This document shows, one piece after another, positions 15,301 through 26,700 of a stretch of DNA of 64,000 nucleotides. The stretch is taken from positions 432,114-496,113 of the forward strand of contig VXAY01005255.1 in NCBI GenBank assembly GCA_013399855.1, given 5' to 3'. The notes under the pieces were generated by a model. It saw only the letters and a program-made list of their open reading frames with translations, was not told where the DNA came from and did no database searches. Position 1 is the stretch's first letter. Every line of letters begins with the position of its first letter. This DNA is from Oxyruncus cristatus. Its lineage: Eukaryota; Chordata; Aves; Passeriformes; Cotingidae. A program made the translations under genes and the position numbers.

Positions 15301-16651
15301 AGTTTTCAGTAATCTCAGAAGGAGAGAGGGAATATCCTAAAGTAAATACCAAGTAGTATATGTTGTCTGTCCTGGGAGGCCAACATGCCAATCTAAATGA
15401 AAATATGCTCTTTTCATTAGAAAACTGTTTGCAGCTTTAATCAGCTTTAGCTGATTTTTTTTCTGAGTAACATATTTACCGAGGTGCAGGGCAACCTTGA
15501 TTATAAAGTGACCTTTCACTGTCTGTTTTAGCAGGAAAAAAAATCAAATATCATTGTGTGATGAAAATTCCCTTAATTATCATTGCAACACACAACAGAC
15601 CTACTTCTTTATGACAAGCCATCCCTAATGCCTGATGGAGTTAGGAGAATTAATGTGGAGCAGAGGAAGTATGCTGGTTGTAAGGGCTGGGCTTGTTCTA
15701 AGACAAGACAGTCAGTTCTATGTGAAGTTAATAAAAAGTCAGCAAACAAAAGTTGTACCTGTTTAAATCTTGAAGGATATTTACAGGAGAAATTTCTAGA
15801 GGGGAGTATACAGAAATGACAGTAAAGACTTCTTTAGTAAAGAGCATGTGTTTTTGTGCCTGTGTTACATGGATAATGACATGAATGCTACCTGTAGGCA
15901 AAAATGTAATTTATGGGTTTCTACAACATAACCCATACATTGGTGGAAATAATTATATTAGTAATTAAAGGTATACCTTACTTATAGATCCTAGGATCAA
16001 CAACTGTGGGAAACCACAGCAGATTCAGTATTGGGTTTAGTAACCAGATTGTGAAAGAAGGAACCCTGAGCTGCAGATACTCCTTGTTAGCAGCAATGCC
16101 TTCAGATGGCATTTCAGGATGTTGTTATAAGCAGTACTACCTGTAGAGATCCTCCTGAAACATTTTATAAAGTCACAAAATAATTACCTTTTTGTCCAAC
16201 CTTATTCAGGAAATCGGCACCTGGAGACAGTCATGACTTTTCTATATGCAGTCAGCCAGATCCCATGCAGAAGAGCTGTCTTCTGTTTCTGAGCATTGCT
16301 TTGCTCTCTGGGCAACTTGTGATTGCAACAGTGAGATTGGATTTGTGGCGTAACAGCTCAAGTGGAAAAAAGTGCACATGAATTCCAGAGGTTGACTAAA
16401 AGTCTTAAACATGATACTTTCATCCCAAACTCTACACAGACTGGATATTTCAGCACTGAATTCTGTGATGAAAATTACTTCATTTCATTTAGTTGATTTA
16501 TGATTTAGCGTACAATTTGTTCGGGAATCCGAGTAATGCTGATAAAAGTCCAAATGTCCAAGTTTCCAAGGAGAAGTTTGCTCTCTTCCTTTTTCCCCCA
16601 CCCCTGGTTCCAAAATCTAGAAAAAAAAGCCCCCAAATCATTAAAGGTTTG
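366..16651. other. Long gene-free stretch
   Basis: No exon, RNA gene or clear full-length repeat was recognised. The sequence is AT-rich with frequent stops in all frames. It includes a 15-base A run at 1601-1615 and a 13-base T run at 2479-2491. Patches of higher G+C at about 9.6-10.1 kb and 12.0-12.4 kb carry longer open frames but no recognisable domain. It could be intergenic DNA or an intron of a transcript starting in the left-hand CpG island. Confidence 0.5.
12030..12420 (-). other. Weakly coding-like patch, unassigned
   Basis: The minus strand has an open frame at 12365-12153 with a Gln/Glu/Lys-rich, helix-like composition, and the + strand is open over 12033-12419. Neither has a splice context, start context or motif that I recognise. 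It could be a decayed retroelement or pseudogene piece, or chance. I assign no function. Confidence 0.15.
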
Positions 16652-16735
16652 TAGAATCATGGAATTATTAAGGTTGGGAAGGCTTCCAAGATCATCAAGT
16701 CCAATCATATTTAGCTAGCAACAGTACTACTGTAT
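16652..16735 (-). mobile_element. CR1 LINE 3'-end fragment, decayed
   Basis: The + strand reads GAATCATGGAATTATTAAGG, then GTTGGGAAGG and GATCATCAAGTCCAA. This is the reverse complement of an avian CR1 3' end, so the element lies on the minus strand. It is short and diverged, an old 5'-truncated copy. The upstream limit is approximate. Confidence 0.65.
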
Positions 16736-17975
16736 GTAATAACAAGTCTGAACACAAAGAATACTCAGTTTTTAAAAAGTCTGCAATTCTTGTGACAGAT
16801 CCCAACTTTCCAGAAAAGTCTGAAGACATACTTCAGATGTATGGTTGTGATTACACTCATAATCATGTGAGTGCCTAGCTGTAGCTTTCAGACTTTCAGC
16901 TTACAAGAAGTTTGTTGGGGGCCATTCCCAAACATTTCTGTTCACTCATCCAAACAGGACATAAGCCATACTCTAAAAATAGGGAAGCCAGTATAAAATT
17001 ATTTTGTTTGGACCTGTATCCCAACATTGCACATAGTTAAAGCACCCAGAGCCACATGAAAACACAGTTTTGAACCACAGGAGAAAAGTCATGGCTCAAA
17101 GATGTATTACACATACGTGAGGACTACATGGATGACTTGATGGCTTACAGATGCTGGGGAGGAATACATTTCAGGAAGGCCAGGGCCGTAGATCATTGCC
17201 TGGCATCCCTTCAGCTCCGTAAGCTGTTCTCTCCGGGATCCGGTTTCAGAAAGGAATGCCGTCACGGGAGATTTTACCCGATGACTAAAACTGCTGACTT
17301 TCCAGCACGATGTTTAACCTCCCATTCCAGGCTCCACGCTTGCTTTATTTACTAATCCAGCCTGTAGCTGTTACGTGGAGGAAGAAAGAGGATAAATACT
17401 ATGCCTTGGGAGCATATGTGTGAGTGGAGAAAGTACCACTTGTCTTCAAAGCACTGTAGTTGTTGAGGCCCAAAGAACTTGTCTTTAGTCACAGGGTGGA
17501 TTGTGATTTGGGTTGTCACAGTAGTCTATCCTATGAAACAGTGCGAAGATTCCTCATTTGCAGTCAGGGAGCTACTACAAGGAGAGAGCATGAAAAGGAA
17601 TAGGAGTTCTCTCTTAGCTTAGATCCCAAAAGGAAAATTACCTATAGAATAGAGCATCCCAGGCTGTAATATATCTTCTGTTATGTTCTCTGTGCTGTGA
17701 GGGCGTATCTGGACAGGGTCCACTGCAAAGGCAACAGCTGTAGGGAGGTTTTATGACCACATGGTTTTACTAGACATGGCTTTTCGGTATCAGGAGATTG
17801 ATTTGGGACAACTTCAACAAAGTATATCTTTTGCTGTGTTTCAACAAACCACCAGCCAAGTTGTCAACGGTTTAGCCCTGTGATTTCTGCACATTTTTTT
17901 GTGCTGTATACTGATGTCTTCCAGGACCTCTTGCCAGTGTCGCAGTTTACTCAAATGCTTCTGAATTAATGTTTT
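16736..17975. other. Gene-free stretch with a CpG-containing patch
   Basis: No exon or repeat was recognised. Around 17180-17340 the sequence is richer in G+C and contains several CpGs within otherwise CpG-poor DNA. It lacks promoter motifs I can name and its open frame (17128-17355) is short. Confidence 0.35.
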
Positions 17976-17977
17976 TT

Positions 17978-18060
17978 TTTCTCTGCTGGTGGCCTGTATG
18001 GGGATCGAACCCGTGACCTTGGCGTTAAAGGTAAAACCTTTAACTGCTCAGAAAGATCAA
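17978..18060 (-). repeat. tRNA-derived (tRNA-Ile-like) fragment with A-rich tail
   Basis: Read on the minus strand, 18024-17992 gives AACGCCAAGGTCACGGGTTC then GATCCCCATACAGGCCACCA. This matches the anticodon-stem 3' side, variable loop, T arm (B box GGTTCGATCCC) and 3' acceptor of a eukaryotic tRNA-Ile, including a terminal CCA. Genomic tRNA genes do not encode CCA, so this suggests retroposition of a processed tRNA or a tRNA-derived SINE. An A-rich run follows on the same strand. The 5' half is not tRNA-like enough to fold: the 5' acceptor partner is missing and a palindrome (18024-18044) occupies the anticodon region. It is not a functional tRNA. Confidence 0.55.
18024..18044. repeat. Perfect 9-bp inverted repeat (hairpin)
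   Basis: GTTAAAGGT, a three-base AAA loop, then ACCTTTAAC. The arms are perfectly complementary. It lies where the anticodon arm of the tRNA-derived fragment would be. Confidence 0.7.
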
Positions 18061-20600
18061 TAATACTTAAAGGATAACAGTTTCTTAATGTCACAGAAAT
18101 ACCAACTTTCTTACTACCTGTTCTTTTGTAGCAGCAAAAATATACCTCAAAATACAAAAGTTCAAACTGGGAAACCATGTAAGCATTGCTAACTTGTGCC
18201 ATGGACTTGGTTCAGTTGCTGTCAGTGTTCACATGTTCTTTATGAGTGACGAGGTTTTATCTTGAATCCCAGCTGAGTCATGGGATTTTATGAGATTCTT
18301 TCCTCTTGTCCTTCCCCTCCTGTCAAAGAATGATGTTGGCAGCCATCGTGGAAGAATTTGAGACTGTAGGCTTCCTGAAGCCTAAAAAAGAGAAAGCAAA
18401 CAAACTCATCTTTAATGTGTATATACAGACACAGGCATATGCCCTTACAACCATAGTTGCATGTATAGACAGTGTATATGAGTGTCTGTCTGTGTGGAGG
18501 GAGGGCGGGAGAGAGATACACATTTCATGATCTGTGCGAAGGCACGGATTTCAGGCTTTGTAAGGCGGTTCCTGGCAATGCCAACCCTCTCAAAAAAAAA
18601 ACATCAATGAAAGTTTGGAGGTACGTAGCCAGTTTGGAGAAGACTCAGCATGTTGCCAGTCTAGGCCCTTCAGGAGTCAGAACACTTATGGCTGGATCTT
18701 GCAAGCATTTGATTCACTTGAGCTTCTTTGCACATGGATAGAAGTGGTAGTCAGTAGACAGAAGGAGATACCCATGAAGGAGCACAAAAGCTTCATCTCT
18801 TCCAGCAAGAGATTCCAGAACCCTGACACTGCACTTAGTTTTCTCACTCGTGGTGGTAAAGTTTGCATCATACTTTGTGAGGTCAGATGCTAAGGGCCCA
18901 AAAATTACATTCTGCCTCATGAGTAAGCTTTAGCATGATCTGGAATGACTCATCAGGTTAAAGGGTTGTAAGGCCAAGCCATTTATGAAAATACTCTTTT
19001 AAATATTGTCTGAGTTTTCTGAGAAGGAAATTTTGTATGAAAAGCATAAAAAAATGCATCCAGTAGCTATTAAATATTTAAATATTTTTTCAAGATTTGT
19101 AATTCTATATGCTGTAGATTTTCTTAGTTGTTTCTTAATTTTTCTATGTGTCAAAAAAAAATTTAAAAAAAAGAAATATAAATGTCAGCAAATATTCGCA
19201 CTATCCAATATATTCAGACTTATTTAATTAACTTATCAGGCTTGGTTTCTACCAAGCCCTTTCTGTGGCTATGACAAATTGTATCTCCAGATCTGATTAT
19301 TCATTAAATGTCTACTGTGAATTTCAGGCTCCCTAATACTTAAAATACAGGGCAGGTATAATGGGATTAAGAGTTAAAGTATGTTTCTTAATTTTATTTA
19401 ATTTATGACTTTCAATTGCAGAATTTAAATTCTAAGGATGCTGCAGAACACATCCATTAACTATACTAAGCTAATTAACAATCATAATTTTTTTTTTTAC
19501 TGCAGCACATATATTTTCAGACCTGAAAGAGATGGCTGAAGGCTTATTACTGAGATTAGCTTAAAAGCTTTGTTTTTATTTCAGTGGTGGGCACATTTTA
19601 ATCCACTTTTTGCATAGATAATGAATGACTGAATCTCATTGCATTTATTGGAAAGATTCAATGATGAAATTAAATATTATTTTAGAGTATTATTTCCCAT
19701 GGTTTCTTGAGTCGCATAGTAAGGTCTTGGGATAAGCATCTCACTGATGTGCTATAGTAAACTACAAAAACTGTGTTTGGGGAGCAGGATAGTTGAGGTT
19801 CTTGGTAGCTGATGCTCAGAAAATCCTGAGCCTGGCCCAGTGCACACTGATGGCTGCGGGGAGGTTCTTTCAGATTCCAGCAGATTCTGGCTTAGATGCA
19901 TTAGAGCTGTGTTGCAGTTGTATATTATTTTCATATGTCTGTTTCTCTGGAGAAAGTTATTTTATGTTTTTTGTTATGAAGATGACATATCACATATTTG
20001 TTTATTTATTTATTTATAAATAATGAACTTTTGTCCCCATATGGCTGACTTTATTTTCTCCATTCAAGGCTTATAAGAGAACCATTAGCACAGACTTCGG
20101 TAAAATTTGCATGAGAAATTATTGGTAGCATGCAGCCAACCACCACTTCATTATACTCACAGGACCTTCCTCCCCCTTCTCAACATAACAGAAATTTAAA
20201 AATAGAACTCTGTATGCAGGGCCTGATGTTACCACTGCTGCCTTCAGCTGCACTCCTATCATTTATGACAGTTGTGTAGTTCGTGCAGGTCTTCACAGGC
20301 TGAGAATACACAGAAAGAAATGCAATGTTTATGAAAGTGCCATTAGAGTAATGAGCAAGAAGGAGAATGCAGCGTGAAAAACAAGTTTTAAGGACAACAC
20401 AAGCCTCCCAGTGTGGTCCTGGTAAATCTTTTAAGCTGGGAAGGAAAATAACACCTGGACAAGTTGCCAAAGATTGCTTCTCCTTCACAAGTAACTTCAA
20501 AATCCAAAGGAAAGACTTTTCCAGGAGATTTTTCTGCTTCAGCTACTGCTACTGGGATGGGAAATGCATTAATTCAAGGAAGTGCTACAGCTCGTGTTAA
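18061..20600. other. Gene-free AT-rich stretch
   Basis: No exon or repeat was recognised apart from short A-rich runs near 19150-19175 and a TTTA tetranucleotide run at about 20001-20017. Reading frames are short and unremarkable. Confidence 0.45.
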
Positions 20601-20601
20601 A

Positions 20602-20752
20602 ATCACAGATCACAGAATCACAGAATATTCTGAGTTGGAAGGGAACCACAAGGATCACTGAGTCCAACTCTTAAGTGAATAGCCCATACCGGGATCAAAC
20701 CCACAACCTTGGTGAAGACTTCACCAACTCTAAACTGAACTGAAAATTCACA
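20602..20752 (-). mobile_element. tRNA-Ile/CR1 chimeric SINE (TguSINE1-like)
   Basis: Read on the minus strand, the 5' part (about 20750-20680) resembles a tRNA: an A-box-like TTCAGTTTAGAGTTGGTG, then CACCAAGGTTGTGGGTTTGA and TCCC, the B box of a tRNA-Ile, then a degraded acceptor end. The 3' part reads GAGTTGGACTCAGTGATCCT, then TCCCTTCCAACTC and AGAATATTCTGTGATTCTGT, a CR1 3' end. A tRNA-Ile head with a CR1 tail is the structure of the zebra finch SINE TguSINE1, which is copied by CR1 reverse transcriptase. The copy looks nearly full length but moderately diverged. The family name is from memory and the 5' limit is approximate. Confidence 0.75.
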
Positions 20753-20755
20753 ACT

Positions 20756-23700
20756 CCTTGTGTCTTATTAAGCAAACACCTGTCAGGAAGATTAAGATTT
20801 GATATCAATAGGTTACATTTCTCGCTGCCCTTTTAAATGTGATTATCTGTGATGATACTTTATTATCTCCTTTCCCTTCCCAACACCTTCCTCTTTGGCA
20901 TCCTCTTCTGCATGAAAGAAGCCCTGAGGTCATCTCAACTTCTTGTAACGTGTTTTCAAGTCTCTTTTCTGCTGTGGTACCTGTAAGAAAACTGCTGCTC
21001 TTTAACAGTTAGAGGGAGGCACTCATAAAACAGGAGCTACAATAAAAGTATAAGAAACTGCGATACAGGGGTTTTTTTACTTTTGTCAGTCTCCCCCTCT
21101 CCAAAATGGTTATAGGGCTGTTCTCTTAGAGTCTTACCTACAAAAGGCAACTCAAGTGCAACACGGAGCACTAAGAACCTGTGGGAGGTTCTTATAAACA
21201 TTTATTAAATATTTTAAACTAATCATGTGAGCACCCAACTCCAGTTAACTGAGGCTAATTACATAAGCAGACATTTTGCTGCTGGTGGACTTCCTTCACT
21301 GCTTGGCAAAAATAGCTGAAATAGCTGGAAAATATTTTTTTTCTGATTTGTAAAACTAGCTTGTGCCACTGCCAGTTTTGGATAGTAATATGAATCCAGT
21401 TTTACAATCTGAGATGGAAAGTTTTGTTGAAGCCATAGTAGGCAACAAGCAATAAAATAATCCTTAAATGCTAGATGTTCCTCAGTGCTGGATTGAAGCA
21501 GCTACATTTAAGGAACTATCGGGCATTCATGGCATTCAGGGCAAATTTTACCATTCAGTTTTTGAGGAAAGAAAACGAGTTCTGCAGTTAGGGATGGTTT
21601 CAACAGGGAGCAATTAGGATAAGACAGAAAAAAGCCCCAACAACATTCTGTATTCTCTTTCTGGCCTTTCCCTGGAGACTTCATGCGTGCAACTACACAA
21701 GTCATTTGACTTCGGGCAGAAAGAGATAGCACCTGCCTCCTTGTGCTGCCATGAGATTAGCCTCATATTTGTAAAGGACTTTGGCAAGATTAAGTGTTAC
21801 TTGGGAGTCCTATGCTCCTGTTTGTGATACCACTCCAATACCCAGGACTTAACAGAAGGCAGACGTTCCTCCTGCAAGCCAATGGCAGAGTATGCAAACA
21901 GCTTCCGTCATAGTCATTCTTCTGATGAAGCCACCTTTGTCAGGCTATGCTGTCTTTAAATTACAGCTTAATTGGCTTAGCCTGTCATTGTTAATGTGCA
22001 GATGTTAATAATATTTTGCTGTCCTCGATTCTGTGGTTATACTTAAATTGAGCAGGTTTGTTTTGAGAAGCAGTGCAGACCAGTGGGAATAAGAAAACAG
22101 AAGTAGAAGGACAGGATTGTTTTACACTCAGTGTCGTTGCTTAGATGTTTTATTTGCCTGCCTCTGCTTCTTTGGGAAATGTCCTTCCTCTCTTTTTCTA
22201 AGGATCTATGCATTTTCCTGTGCTTGTGGGAAAAGCAACTGGGCAATGACCTAATTCAATGCAAATGAAAGGGATTTCCTAGCAAAGGATGGTAATTGGT
22301 GCAGTACTGCAGGTATGTGCAGGCACTGAACTACTGAGAGAGGAAGACCTCTGCCGTAACAGGGCTGTAATCACCCTGTACTTTCACTAATTGCTGAGAG
22401 CTGGAGCTCTTAAGTGCCATGCTATATTTTTATGTAAAATCTATTAAATTACTACATCCGGGCCATTTTCTCCACCGGTTCCTATCAGCCCGAATTATCA
22501 CTGTCCCTCAGCAGCCAGTCTCAAAAATGAATGCAGTTCCTGCAGCCTTCCATTCATGAAACTGGTGTGGTAGAGGACACTGTAAAGAATAAAAAGGATG
22601 CAACTGCTCAGTACAATAAAATGAAATGGGCTGTAGGTTTGGCTTCCTCTCTCAAAGTTAAACCAGGAATCATCTTCCAAATACAATGCCTTGCCTCAAA
22701 GCAGTCTCTTACGTGTTTTATCACTGTTATTCTGTGTCACGGGGATGCTGACAGTCACTCAGGCTTACATTTTCACATATGTTTCGGCACAGTGGTCAGC
22801 TGGGAAGATTTTCAGGAATAGGTGATATACATTGTGATTTTGTAGTAGTTGGATTCTTCATTCTCAGATGTGAATATTTTCTCAAGCTTTCTTTTATCTC
22901 TTATTAATTTTATCAGTCTTTTCTTTTCCCCAAAAATCCTGATTATAAAGTTGTGTATTCCAAGTATGAATTTCTGCAGAGTGATATAAATGACAGGACA
23001 AGGTAAAGAAAATAATTGAAAGAGAAGACTCTGTTGGAGCACTGCAAAATAATTCTATTTTTCTTGCTACATGGGCAGATCCATCCAAATATGTCTTCTG
23101 CAGAGGGGGTGAAACATGTTTCTGTCTTGCTCTGGGCTCATGATCTGTTCTCATTCAGCCCATCAGTTCCCTCAAAGTTTCCCAAAGCGAAAGACTGGCT
23201 CATTCTGGCTTCTGGTTTCCAGGACGCTGATAGTATTTTTCAAAACCAGATGCTTTTTGGCACGATTTTTGTGGTGCTTGTTTATAGTTTGTGTCCAAAG
23301 GTTTTACAGCAGTGAGATTTGTTCTGTTTCTTGGAGACTGCTCTGGGAAGATCTGAAAGGGGAAGACTAATGGAGTCTCTGAGAGGACTCTTTACCAAGA
23401 AGTCAAAAGAGGGAGAGCAGGACTTTCTGTAGTAGTTTGCTAAAGAGGTCCTTGTTTGCTGTTGGAGGCAACAGCATTTTCTATGCTTACCATAGTTACA
23501 CGGTGACAATACTAGAAACACAAAGGTACTCAATAGCTGTTGTGTACCTGTCATCATGTGCTTGTTCAAGTACTTGTCAAAATAAGTGATTTCACAAAAA
23601 GTATGTGAACTGTAAAGGCCAGGACCCTTCTGCTAGTTACCTACATCCTAGATTGTATTTGTACTCGCTTTATGGCTAAACTCAAAACCTTCTTTGGCGT

Positions 23701-26700
23701 TGAGACCCTTTATTTTTCTGGCACAGACCACAAAGTGTGGACACAACTGAAATCACAACTTTATATAAATATTCTTTGCAAGACCACTTAAAGATAGAAT
23801 TTAAGTGCATCTGAAGGCAATGAAGGTAGCCCCAGGAAATGGAGTCTGATGTGATTATTGCTTGCAAATGTCATGGGCACACTGGGGATCACTTAATGGC
23901 AGAAGTTTTCTTATTGAAGTGGATCTTTCGTACAGGATTCACAGCTTTTAGGTGCAAAATGGTGGAAAGGCTTGTTTAAGTATTTTCTTAAGCAAAGTAG
24001 AATAAAAAGCAAAATACAGTAGCTCTCTGTAGAAAAATAAACATCCTGGGCTTCAGCAGACTCTTTCAGATAGACTGTCTCCTTATTTCCCTACTGAATA
24101 GTGCTTTGGATAGTATTTGAGAAAGGATGGAGAAGGGTAATGATAAGTTCGTAGTGAACTTCTAAGAATTAAGAAACAGGACATTAAGTTATTCATTTTA
24201 TGGATGAGTAACAGCTGAATCACAACTGAGACCTGAATTGGCAGACTCTTTGAATCTCTCTTCCAAGTGAAATTCCAAAATAAGAAGTCATTTCAAAACA
24301 AAAAAGTAAACTTTGAGGTTACCCATGAAAGGAGATTTTTGGATTTTTTTTCCCCCAGACAACATTCTGAATGACATATTTCTTTGTCCTTTATAATTTT
24401 TTCCTCAAGTTTTTTGAAAAGACAGTAATTTTGGCTCTTTACCATGCAGTGACGTGGGAAGCTCAAAAGAAGGAAACTGAAAAAGCATAATTTCCTCAGC
24501 TTTTTGGACTGTTGAGAAGCCCAGCTCTTGGAAGACCTGGAAAAACCTTCACGTGACTGTCTGTTTTGGAACCTGGAGCTGGATTACTGTGGGATAATTC
24601 ATACGACCACACAGACTAATCACAAGGGCCTTGTTATTTAAACGCACCAATTACTTTTTTTTCTGCAATAGGTCCTGCTCTTGTCTACATCCCACAATGC
24701 ATTCTAGAGCTACTAGGTTAATTGGAAGTATATTCCTGTATGTGAAGTGGACTTTAATTAGCACCTAAGGGTCACATTCAGGTGTCCTGACTCATGTGGC
24801 ATGGGGGTGTACCTTTGAGTTGCTCCATCGCAACCTGTGGGACTGCTCATGACGAAAGGTACTTCCTGGCCCAGACGAAGGCTGGCTTGGAAGCTCTGAG
24901 CCACCCAGATGGGACAAGAGGCTCCACTGAATTTCCAGAATGCAATCTCATTGCCTGGGGCCCTAAATAACAATAGTTACACTAACGCTTCTAATTATTT
25001 TGCTCAACTAATAAGCAACACGAATGGCTCCAGATTTTAAGTCTGTGAGCAATGTAGGAACACTGTAAAATCTTGGATTGCAGGCAGTCTTGTAACAAAT
25101 TAATAACTTTGACTACTATGTGAGTCATCTGTAAAATGGGCCTTGAGTTACGAAGACACACACCAACTGTGGGGGGTATCACAGAAAATTAAAATTAATG
25201 TGACATATTACTATTTCAATTACAATAAAAGTACTGCATCTGGAAGTGCTGAGAAAAGTGGGAGGGGCAAAAGTCCACTGATTAGCATAATTACATTCCA
25301 TGCATCTGCTTCCTAAAAGCAGGTTACGAGTTGGTTTCAGCTCAGTGTCAGCACCTCCTGCCAGCCATGCAGTGACACAGCTGTGAAAAGACATCCCAGC
25401 TCCTGCTCTGTGGGATGAAGCTGGCAGCCAGGGTGGAAAGAAACAAAACGCACTGATTAAAACAAGAACCCTAGGCTGCAGGTTCTTCAGTCATGACACA
25501 AAAAGTCTTTTTTTTTTTTTTTTGTCTTAATGCTATTAATCGCCTTTCAAATCCCTTGCAAAATGCACTTCCCTGATGATAATAAAACACTTCCTCCAAA
25601 ATCAGTTCTCTGGCTCCTTCCTCATTCTAAACCCGCGTGCAACTCAAAATCCTCACCCGCAGGACCATAGGTGCAGATGTCACTAAATACAGCTTCTTTG
25701 GTGGTTACTACAGAGTGATGCATGTTACTGTCCTTTTCACGGACATCCTTTGGCAATCCAGCCTGAGGAACCAGGGCCAAGTTACAAATCACCTGTGCAG
25801 TGTCTCAGTTGTGCTATCTCTGTGAGGCATGTCCTGCCCCATGACAGCTGGGGATTAAAATGTCAGCAAGTACTTCATGAAAATTGTTATCTATTAATTA
25901 TTTTGTAACTCTGTAGAATATTTATGAAACTATGCTGTAAAGAGTTATCCAGACTTGAGAATTATCATCTTAATTGTGCTTTGACTGGAATTACAATGCA
26001 CTGAGGTTACTAATCTCTTCTGAATGAGCTCAATGGTAGTAAAATATTTTAAAATCCTTTAAAGTAAGGAGAGAGATGAAGTTATTTAAACACAAAATCC
26101 TGCCTAAAAGTACTCTAAGCAACATGTCCCTCACAAATGTAGTAAGGAAATATATGAAAACTGAAAGGTGAAAACCAGGTTTTAATTTTTTAACATATTT
26201 CTTTTCCTGTTTTATCAAAATGTTGTGCCGGATTTTATCAACATCAAATCTATTTTATATTGTTAGGATACAATAAAATGTTTTAAAATATAGCATTATA
26301 GGTTTAATGTCTCCTGTTGAATCTAATATAATTCATACAATGTGAAAAGACTGTTTATCTGCCAATAAAGAGAAAGCCAATCCTTAAATATTCTACATTT
26401 TGACAATTACACAGTAGGTATTTTTTTTAAATGAAAAAACTGTCCAGTGTACATCCCGCTAGCTAAAGAACTGTCATCTATGATATATTTATTTTGGCCA
26501 AATAACCCATAGTATGAATGAACGTAGTAATCACTTATTGTTCAAAACACGGGTCTCAGTATAAACACAGTGACTGGGTATAAATGTTGCTTTCAGGATC
26601 GATATTTATAAATCCCTCAGTGATTTTTGTTGGGCTGATGCTGCATTTATGAAATGGAGACAAATATTTTTTAACGCCTTTTAACGGCAAGCCTTGCAAT

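Noticed and set aside
17978..18060. Functional tRNA gene
   Set aside because: The 5' acceptor strand and a normal anticodon arm are missing and CCA is encoded; it is a tRNA-derived fragment.
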